Shown here piece after piece: positions 7,149-12,615 of a stretch of 12,615 nucleotides of DNA. Position 1 is the stretch's first letter, and each line of letters begins with the position of its first letter. Position numbers and translations under genes: made by a program. This DNA comes from Lysobacteraceae bacterium (lineage in GTDB: Bacteria > Pseudomonadota > Gammaproteobacteria > Xanthomonadales > Wenzhouxiangellaceae), in the NCBI GenBank assembly GCA_020201235.1, contig JAIVHD010000048.1, forward strand, positions 1 to 12,615, given 5' to 3'. The notes beneath the pieces are model-generated. The model saw only the letters and a list, made by a program, of their open reading frames with translations, made no database searches and was not told the DNA's origin.

Positions 7149-7895
7149 TCAAGCCCGTGCAATCACCCAGGCATCGACCCGACGTACGCCGGCGTTTTTA
7201 AGCACGCGCGCACATTCACCGAGCGTTGCGCCGGTGGTCATCACATCGTCGATCAGCGCGACGTGACGCACGCCGACCGGCAGCCGCCGGACGGTAAAGG
7301 CACCGCGCACGTTGCCGCTGCGCTTGCCGGCAGGCAATTCGGATTGAGCGGCCGTGGCGCGGGTTCGTTGCAGCGCGTCAAGCCACGGCAGCCAGCCGAA
7401 GTGCCGCGACAGGTCGCGACACAGCAACTCGGACTGGTTGAAGCCGCGCCTGAACTGGCGACGCCAGTTCAGCGGCACTGGAATCAGCAGGTCGGGGCGG
7501 CAGGCCTGCTGACCGGTCAGTTGTTCGGCCATGAGTTCGGCCAGAACCCGTCCTGCAACCAGGTCCTGGCCAAACTTGAAACGCTGCACCAGCCCGGCAA
7601 CTGGGGCCAGGTAGGCAAAGGCGGCGTGGGCCAGGTCGAACGCCGGTGGCCGGCTTGTGCAGCCGCCACACAGTGCGACCGTTCGCGGCAGGATCAGGGC
7701 GCAGCGTTGGCAATGCCCGGCCACCGCCGGCAGCTCGGCGTGACAGCCCGAACAGCAATCCTGACTTCGGTCGCTGCTGCGGCCACACACCAGACAAACC
7801 GGTGGCCATAGCGTGCGTGCCACCCGGTCAACTTTTAATCGTTGATCATGGTTGACAAAGGCCTGCTTCAGTTTCGATACTAGTGCGTTATTCAT
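7149..7895 (-). CDS. comF: ComF-family phosphoribosyltransferase-like protein
   Basis: A 248-residue ComF/GntX-type protein. Relatives are linked to DNA uptake and use of DNA, but the exact reaction is not settled. The N-terminal part carries cysteine pairs for zinc (C34/C37, C48/C51, C62/C65, C76/C79). The C-terminal part is a type I phosphoribosyltransferase fold with GFNQSE (151-156) and the PRPP-binding signature [11 protein letters not shown] (214-224). The ATG at 7895 is chosen because the ORF extending upstream to 8009 would overlap bioB and contains unrelated sequence. It lies head to head with bioB, 16 nt between the start codons, an arrangement also known from pseudomonads. Part of the bioB promoter region therefore lies inside this gene's 5' end. 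Confidence 0.92.
   Translation of the reverse strand: MNNALVSKLKQAFVNHDQRLKVDRVARTLWPPVCLVCGRSSDRSQDCCSGCHAELPAVAGHCQRCALILPRTVALCGGCTSRPPAFDLAHAAFAYLAPVAGLVQRFKFGQDLVAGRVLAELMAEQLTGQQACRPDLLIPVPLNWRRQFRRGFNQSELLCRDLSRHFGWLPWLDALQRTRATAAQSELPAGKRSGNVRGAFTVRRLPVGVRHVALIDDVMTTGATLGECARVLKNAGVRRVDAWVIARA
7825..7858. promoter_or_regulatory. Possible BirA (biotin repressor) operator
   Basis: Two 9-nt half sites, CGGTCAACT (7825-7833) and GGTTGACAA (7850-7858), are inverted and separated by 16 nt. The right half matches the known BirA half site GGTTTACAA at 8 of 9 bases. The left half is poorer (5 of 9 to TTGTAAACC). The right half overlaps the -35 element of the bioB promoter, as expected for a repressor site. 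The weak left half keeps this tentative. Confidence 0.35.
7852..7881 (+). promoter_or_regulatory. Sigma70-type promoter for the biotin operon
   Basis: A perfect -35 hexamer TTGACA (7852-7857) is followed after 18 nt by GATACT (7876-7881, 4 of 6 to TATAAT). Transcription would start near 7888 and give a leader of about 25 nt before the bioB ATG at 7912. The promoter lies within the comF coding region, downstream of the comF start on the opposite strand. Confidence 0.55.
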
Positions 7896-7911
7896 CCGGA
7901 ACCATCTTGCC

Positions 7912-8916
7912 ATGACTGCACTGCCGCCAACGAGCGCCGCAAGCGGCGACGCGACCCGCAATGACTGGACGCAGGTCGAAGTCGAAGCGCTGTTCGACCT
8001 GCCGTTCAATGACCTGCTTTACCAGGCGCAGATTGCGCACCGGGCCCATTTCGACGCCAATCAGGTCCAGGTTTCGAGCCTGTTATCGATCAAGACCGGC
8101 CGCTGTCCGGAAGATTGCAAGTATTGTCCGCAATCGCTGCGCTGGAACACCGGCCTGACCGAGCAGCCGCTGCTGTCGCCGGAGCAGGTGCGAACCGCCG
8201 CGCGCAAAGCGCGCGCCGCCGGTGCCGAGCGGTTCTGCATGGGCGCTGCCTGGCGCCGGCCGCGCGATCGCCAGCTCGATCAGGTCATCGAGTTGCTGGC
8301 GGTGGTGCGCGAGGAAGGCCTGGAGACCTGCCTGACGCTGGGCATGCTTAGCGCCGAACAAGCTGAGCGACTCGGCCGGGCGGGCCTGGATTACTACAAC
8401 CACAACCTGGATACATCGCCGGAGTTCTATGGCCAGGTCATCACCACGCGCGATTACCAGGACCGCCTGGATACCCTCGGCCATGTGCGCGCGGCCGGTC
8501 TCAAGGTCTGCTGCGGCGGCATCGTTGGCATGGGCGAGGCGCGCGTCGACCGGGCCGGCCTGATGGTCCAGCTGGCCAACCTTCCAGAGCACCCTGAATC
8601 GGTCCCGATCAACCTGCTGGTACAGGTCCCGGGCACGCCGCTGGACGGCATCGAGCGCCTCGACCCACTGGAATTCGTGCGCACCATTGCCGTGGCTAGG
8701 CTCCTGATGCCGCGCTCGCGCGTGCGCCTGTCGGCCGGGCGCGATGACATGAGCGATGAACTTCAGGCGCTGTGTTTTCTGGCCGGAGCCAACTCGATCT
8801 TCTACGGCGAGACTCTGTTGACCACCGGAAATCCGGCCACCGAGGCCGATCGTGGCTTGTTTGAGCGGCTCGGCATCAACGCCGCGCCTGAATCGAAAGC
8901 GGCCTCGCTGCCGTGA
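7912..8916 (+). CDS. bioB: Biotin synthase
   Basis: Radical-SAM enzyme that inserts sulfur into dethiobiotin, the last step of biotin synthesis. The protein has 334 residues. The radical-SAM cluster motif is C65-x3-C69-x2-C72 within [13 protein letters not shown]. The ligands of the sacrificial [2Fe-2S] cluster are all present: C109, C140, C200 and R272, each exactly 12 residues beyond its E. coli counterpart (C97, C128, C188, R260). YYNHNLDTS (161-169) and GGIVGMGE (202-209) are also typical. The ATG at 7912 is chosen because an upstream in-frame ATG (7852) would start inside the promoter and comF. It is first in a five-gene operon and overlaps bioF by four bases (GTGA). Confidence 0.98.
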   Translation: MTALPPTSAASGDATRNDWTQVEVEALFDLPFNDLLYQAQIAHRAHFDANQVQVSSLLSIKTGRCPEDCKYCPQSLRWNTGLTEQPLLSPEQVRTAARKARAAGAERFCMGAAWRRPRDRQLDQVIELLAVVREEGLETCLTLGMLSAEQAERLGRAGLDYYNHNLDTSPEFYGQVITTRDYQDRLDTLGHVRAAGLKVCCGGIVGMGEARVDRAGLMVQLANLPEHPESVPINLLVQVPGTPLDGIERLDPLEFVRTIAVARLLMPRSRVRLSAGRDDMSDELQALCFLAGANSIFYGETLLTTGNPATEADRGLFERLGINAAPESKAASLP

Positions 8917-10109
8917 GGCCGGCGCTTGCCGCGCGCCTGGCTGGGCAGCGACTCGCGCGCGGCCAGGCCGGCCTTGAGCGCGTGCGCGAGCCGCTGGATC
9001 GCATCGACCCGGTTGTCGTCGAGCTCGATGGAAAGCGTCTTGTGAATTTCTGTTCCAACGACTATCTCGGCCTGGCGACCCACCCCGACGTAGCCGACGC
9101 CATGGCGCGCGCGGCGCGCGGCGATTTCGGCAATCGACTTCGGCAATCCGGCGGCGTCGGCTCGAGCGCTTCGGCGCTGGTTTCGGGCTACACCCGGCCG
9201 CAGCGCGAGCTGGAACGCGCGCTGGCCGACTTTCTCGGCTTTGAAGACGCGTTGGTGGTGAGTTCCGGTTATCAGGCAAACCTTGCGATCGGCCAGGCAC
9301 TGCTCGATCGCAGCGACGCGGTGCTTGGCGATCGGCTCAATCACGCCTCGTTAAACGACGGCGCGCGTCTGGCCGGCGCGCGCCTGCGCCGCTATCGCCA
9401 CAACGACATCGACGATGCGCGAGCCAAGATGGCTCAGAGCCCGGCCGATCGCGTGCGCTGGATTGCGAGCGACGGGGTGTTTTCGATGGATGGCGATTTG
9501 GCCCCGTTGCCGGCGCTGGCAAAACTGGCCGATCGCCACGACCTCGGACTGTGGCTCGACGACGCCCACGGCTTTGGTGTTGTGGGAGAAAAAGGCCGTG
9601 GCATCCATGAGCATTTAGGTGTTTCTTCGGAGAAAATCGACGCATTTGTCGTCACGTTCGGGAAGTCACTGGGCACCCAGGGTGCCGTAATCGCGGCTGA
9701 CCGCGCCTTGATCGAGGCCCTGGTCAACCGCGCACGCGGCGTCATCTACTCGACCGCAATGGCACCTCCGTTGGCGGCCGCGACCGGCTGCGCGCTCAAT
9801 CTCTTAAAGCAGCAAAGCTGGCGCCGGCGGCGTTTGCACGACAATATCCGGTGCTTTTGCGAGCGTGCCGCAGCGGCCGGGATTGCACTTGCGTCGTCGG
9901 CCACTGCCATCCAGCCGATCATCATCGGCGACAATATACGCGCCTTGGCGTTGGCCAACGGATTGGCCGAGCGCGGATTCCTGGCTCGCGCCATTCGGCC
10001 ACCGACGGTTCCGATCGGTCGCGCGCGGCTGCGGATCACGCTGTCGGCCGCCCACCGACCCGAACACATCGCCGGCCTGGTCGACGCGATGGAGGATTTG
10101 ATGACATGA
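8913..10109 (+). CDS. bioF: 8-amino-7-oxononanoate synthase
   Basis: PLP-dependent alpha-oxoamine synthase that condenses pimeloyl-ACP (or CoA) with alanine to 8-amino-7-oxononanoate, the first dedicated step of ring assembly. The 398-residue length is normal. Visible are [14 protein letters not shown] (45-58), NHAS with the PLP-stacking His144, [10 protein letters not shown] (186-195), LDDAHGFG with Asp216 and His219, and the PLP lysine K251 in [11 protein letters not shown]. The start is GTG at 8913, in a four-base GTGA overlap with the bioB stop, so translation is probably coupled. The upstream ribosome-binding site is weak. BioB precedes it and BioH follows. Confidence 0.97.
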   Translation: MRPALAARLAGQRLARGQAGLERVREPLDRIDPVVVELDGKRLVNFCSNDYLGLATHPDVADAMARAARGDFGNRLRQSGGVGSSASALVSGYTRPQRELERALADFLGFEDALVVSSGYQANLAIGQALLDRSDAVLGDRLNHASLNDGARLAGARLRRYRHNDIDDARAKMAQSPADRVRWIASDGVFSMDGDLAPLPALAKLADRHDLGLWLDDAHGFGVVGEKGRGIHEHLGVSSEKIDAFVVTFGKSLGTQGAVIAADRALIEALVNRARGVIYSTAMAPPLAAATGCALNLLKQQSWRRRRLHDNIRCFCERAAAAGIALASSATAIQPIIIGDNIRALALANGLAERGFLARAIRPPTVPIGRARLRITLSAAHRPEHIAGLVDAMEDLMT

Positions 10110-10861
10110 GCCAACCGGTAATCGCAACCCTGCACGGCTGGGCCATGCACCATGGGCTGTTCGAAGGCCTGGTCGAGCGGCTACCGAACGTCGACTGGCG
10201 AGGGCTGGACTTGCCGGGTCACGGACTCAATCGCGGGCAGGCCTGGCCCAGGGATCAAACGAAGCTGCTGCGCGAACTGTTTGATCCGCTGTTCGAGTGT
10301 GCCTCGGAGCCGGTCTGGTTGCTGGGTTGGTCGCTTGGCGGATTGCTGGCGATGCAGGCCATGCTCGAGTGGCCGCAACGCTTCCGGGGCTTGATCCTGA
10401 TTTCGGCGACGCCGTGTTTCGTCACCCGGCACCACTGGCCTGACGGCGTCGACAAGGTGCTGCTCAAAGCCATGGCGATGGAGCTGGCGGATCAGCCCGA
10501 GCGTGTCTTCAATCGCTTTCTGGCGCTCGAAACTCACGGCAGCGTTGTCGCGCGAGGTGAGTTGGATCGCCTGAAGGCGCTGGCTCTGCGGCACGGGCTT
10601 CCGGATCACCAGGCGCTGCTGGCGGGTCTGAACCACCTGGCCGAAACCGATTTGGTCGAGCGCCTCGGCGAAATCGCGCGGCCGGCCTTGCTGCTCGGAG
10701 GGCGGCGCGACCGGCTGGTTGCATGGGCGGCGCTGGAGCGCCTTTGCCAGCAGCTTGACAACGCGCGCCTGGTGAACATCGCCGGCGCCGCGCACGCGCC
10801 GTTTTTAACCGCCCCCGACCTGGTGGCGGCCGAAATCAGGCGTTTCATCGGCGATGTTTGA
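10106..10861 (+). CDS. bioH: Pimeloyl-ACP methyl ester esterase
   Basis: Alpha/beta hydrolase of 251 residues that cleaves the methyl ester of pimeloyl-ACP, ending the fatty-acid-synthase phase of pimelate synthesis. The nucleophile elbow GWSLGG gives Ser76. Asp202 (GGRRDRLV) and His230 (AGAAHAPF) complete a triad at spacings matching E. coli BioH (S82, D207, H235). The N-terminal LHGWAMHHGLF is typical of BioH, with the oxyanion-side HGW motif. The ATG at 10106 overlaps the bioF stop by four bases (ATGA), with GGAGG 10 nt upstream. The 3' end overlaps bioC by 8 bases. Confidence 0.96.
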   Translation: MSQPVIATLHGWAMHHGLFEGLVERLPNVDWRGLDLPGHGLNRGQAWPRDQTKLLRELFDPLFECASEPVWLLGWSLGGLLAMQAMLEWPQRFRGLILISATPCFVTRHHWPDGVDKVLLKAMAMELADQPERVFNRFLALETHGSVVARGELDRLKALALRHGLPDHQALLAGLNHLAETDLVERLGEIARPALLLGGRRDRLVAWAALERLCQQLDNARLVNIAGAAHAPFLTAPDLVAAEIRRFIGDV

Positions 10862-11732
10862 TCGCCGCGCCATCGCCCGGGCGTTCGGACGGGCGGCGGA
10901 TCGTTACAGCGACCGCGCGGTGGTCCAAGCCGAGGTCGCCAATCGGCTTTTGGAGCGGCTCGAAGGCCTGCGCTTCGAGCCTGCAACGGTTGTCGATCTG
11001 GGCTCGGGGCCTGGGCTTCAATCGGCCGAACTGGCCAGGCGCTTTCCGGCCGCGAAGGTCGTGGCGCTGGACCTGGCCCTGCCGATGTTGCACCAGGCCG
11101 GCGCGCGCCGCGGCTGGTTCCGCAAACGCTTCGAGCGGGTCGCCGCCGATGCCAATGCCTTGCCGCTGGTCGACGCCAGCGTCGATTTGCTCTATTCCAG
11201 CCTAATGCTGCAATGGTGCACGGACTTGCCTGCGACCCTGAACGGCATCCGACGGGTGATGAAGCCCGGTGGCTTGGTGCTGTTGTCGACCTTTGGCCCG
11301 GACACACTATGCGAATTGCGCCAGGCCTGGCGGCGTGTTGATGCGCGCCCGCACGTCAGCGCCTTTATCGATGTCCAGACGATGGGCGACCTGATGATGC
11401 GTGCCGGCTTTGCCGAGCCGGTGCTCGATACCGACTGGATCACCAGCCGCTACCGGCGACCGCGCGACCTGATGGCCGAACTCAAAGCGATTGGCGCGAC
11501 CTACGCCGATCACGACCGTGGTCGTGGACTCACAACGCCGGGCAGGCTCAAGTCCGTTCTCGATTTCTACGAAACATTCCGCCGCGACGATGGTCTCTAT
11601 CCTGCAACCTGGGAAGTCGTCTACGCGTCGGCCTGGGCGCCGCAAGAAGGTGCACCAATCCGTGGCCTGCACGGCGAGGAAGCCACGGTTTCGGTTTCCA
11701 GCATCGGCCGGCGGCGCAGAAACGACGAATAA
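10854..11732 (+). CDS. bioC: Malonyl-ACP O-methyltransferase
   Basis: SAM-dependent methyltransferase of 292 residues that methylates malonyl-ACP so that it can prime fatty-acid elongation toward pimeloyl-ACP methyl ester. The SAM loop VVDLGSGPG (46-54) and the acidic ALDLA (71-75) are present. Typical BioC blocks follow: SSLMLQWC (115-122), STFGPDTLCELRQAW (145-159) and HVSAFIDVQTMGDLMMRAGF (167-186). The starting MFDRRAIARAFGRAADRY is characteristic of the family. The gene begins 8 bases inside bioH, and a 29-nt gap separates it from bioD, the only true gap in the operon. The charged tail IGRRRRNDE is less conserved. Confidence 0.96.
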   Translation: MFDRRAIARAFGRAADRYSDRAVVQAEVANRLLERLEGLRFEPATVVDLGSGPGLQSAELARRFPAAKVVALDLALPMLHQAGARRGWFRKRFERVAADANALPLVDASVDLLYSSLMLQWCTDLPATLNGIRRVMKPGGLVLLSTFGPDTLCELRQAWRRVDARPHVSAFIDVQTMGDLMMRAGFAEPVLDTDWITSRYRRPRDLMAELKAIGATYADHDRGRGLTTPGRLKSVLDFYETFRRDDGLYPATWEVVYASAWAPQEGAPIRGLHGEEATVSVSSIGRRRRNDE

Positions 11733-11761
11733 GCCGACACCTGGATGAGGCTCCAATCGAC

Positions 11762-12445
11762 ATGTCTTCGACCTATTTTATAACCGGTACGGATACCGGC
11801 TGCGGTAAGACGACCGTCACAGCCGCATTGGCGCGCCACTGGGTCGGACTCGGTCTCAAGGTCGCCTGCTTCAAGCCGCTGGCGTCGGGTTGCCAGCGGC
11901 TGGATGGCCAACTGGTCAACGCCGATGCGCTCGAGCTGATCGCTGCGATGAACGTCGAGCTGCGCTACGAGCAGGTCAATCCGATCGCGCTGGAAGCGCC
12001 GGTGGCCCCACATCTGGAAGCCGAACGCGCCGGTATTTGCATCGATCCTGCTGCGATCGCCCTCGAAATTAATGCGATTTCCGCAGATGTCAAGTTGGTC
12101 GAGGGGGTCGGTGGCTGGCAAGTGCCGATCGACGCGACGCGCTTCGTGCCGGAATTTCCCCAGCGCCTGGGCTGTGCGGTCATTCTGGTGGTCGGCATGC
12201 GACTGGGCTGCCTGAATCACGCCTTGCTGAGTGTCCGTGCGATCTCGGCCGACGGCTTGCGTCTGGCCGGCTGGGTCGCTAATTTTCTCGACCCGCAGTT
12301 TGACCGACCCGCGGCTAACCTGGCCTATCTGGAGCAGGCCATCGACGCGCCGCTGCTCGCGACGATGAGCCGCAGCGCAGCGCTGCGCCTGCTTTTGGAT
12401 CCGAGACCGCCCCGGGCCGTCGCAAACCGCCCGGTCCGGCAATGA
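11762..12445 (+). CDS. bioD: Dethiobiotin synthetase
   Basis: ATP-dependent carboxylase that closes the ureido ring of 7,8-diaminononanoate with CO2 to give dethiobiotin. The protein has 227 residues. The P-loop GTDTGCGKT (9-17), catalytic FKPLASG (37-43), APHLEAE (81-87) and LVEGVGGWQVP (111-121) match the family. The substrate-side VVGMRLGCLNHA (142-153) is also typical. The ATG at 11762 has GAGG 11 nt upstream. The last ~20 residues are proline- and arginine-rich and not obviously conserved. It is the last gene of the bioBFHCD run. bioA, whose product supplies the substrate, is not in the window. Confidence 0.96.
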   Translation: MSSTYFITGTDTGCGKTTVTAALARHWVGLGLKVACFKPLASGCQRLDGQLVNADALELIAAMNVELRYEQVNPIALEAPVAPHLEAERAGICIDPAAIALEINAISADVKLVEGVGGWQVPIDATRFVPEFPQRLGCAVILVVGMRLGCLNHALLSVRAISADGLRLAGWVANFLDPQFDRPAANLAYLEQAIDAPLLATMSRSAALRLLLDPRPPRAVANRPVRQ

Positions 12446-12615
12446 TGAATCGCACAATGTCCACAGCTGACTCACACGCATCCACGCGCGGCAAAGCAAC
12501 CCTGCCCGTGATCAACAGCACGCACTGTTCAGCACTCGCTGCCCATCATTCGGCGGCGGCAACGCCGGTCCGCACGAACCGGCCCGTTGGCCCCTTGCGT
12601 CGGGCCCGCCGGTGG
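12442..12615 (+). CDS. Possible start of an unrecognised gene (3' end outside window)
   Basis: From an ATG in an ATGA overlap with the bioD stop, a frame stays open for 58 codons to the window edge. The product begins MMNRTMSTADSHASTRGKAT and is rich in Ala, Ser, Thr, His and Arg. No domain, signal peptide or family is recognised. An open frame of this length is not rare in GC-rich DNA, so it may be chance, and the interval may instead be non-coding. The overlap with bioD is the only positive sign. No terminator was found after bioD. Confidence 0.25.
   Translation, partial: MMNRTMSTADSHASTRGKATLPVINSTHCSALAAHHSAAATPVRTNRPVGPLRRARRW

Noticed and set aside
8083..9300. Long minus-strand open frame (405 codons) across bioB and bioF
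   Set aside because: It lies antisense to two secure biotin genes, has low-complexity Arg/Ala-rich composition and no recognisable motif; it is an effect of high GC.

Overview
This 12.6 kb window is GC-rich chromosomal DNA. The gene families and their order point to a gammaproteobacterium. The clearest marker is a comF-like gene set head to head with a bioB-bioF-bioH-bioC-bioD operon, an arrangement known from pseudomonads and relatives. I cannot name the genus from sequence alone. Coding density is high and many starts and stops overlap (ATGA/GTGA junctions). There are no rRNA or tRNA genes, no CRISPR array and no intact transposase.

Region 1 (1-2794) holds the 3' part of proB (glutamate 5-kinase, cut by the window edge), a perfect two-copy 27-bp tandem repeat, a minus-strand MidA/NDUFAF7-family methyltransferase, and a plus-strand FolM/pteridine-reductase-like SDR gene. 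The last two are divergent and their proposed start codons share base 2229. The SDR gene is broken: its N-terminal two thirds and its last ~20 residues are present, but about 60 residues between them are missing and the tail is in another frame.

Region 2 (2866-6861) has a minus-strand isochorismatase-family cysteine hydrolase. Divergent from it is a tightly overlapping three-gene operon: a circularly permuted ATP-grasp protein (COG2308), an alpha-E helical protein (COG2307) and a zinc-ribbon HExxH metallopeptidase (COG4307). This is the least characterised system in the window. The families have been predicted by comparative genomics to form a peptide or amide ligase system with associated peptidases, but the substrate is unknown. 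The ATP-grasp protein appears to lack about 30 N-terminal residues usual for the family.

Region 3 (6862-7148) is a gene-free gap. Most of it (about 6862-7024) is one large imperfect palindrome that looks like a MITE or the joined ends of an insertion sequence.

Region 4 (7149-12445) is comF on the minus strand and the five-gene biotin operon on the plus strand. BioC methylates malonyl-ACP so it can enter fatty-acid elongation, BioH removes the methyl ester from pimeloyl-ACP, and BioF, BioD and BioB carry out ring assembly. BioA, needed between BioF and BioD, is not in the window. A good sigma70-type promoter and a possible BirA operator lie inside the 5' end of comF, upstream of bioB. The last 170 bases hold at most the start of an unrecognised ORF.
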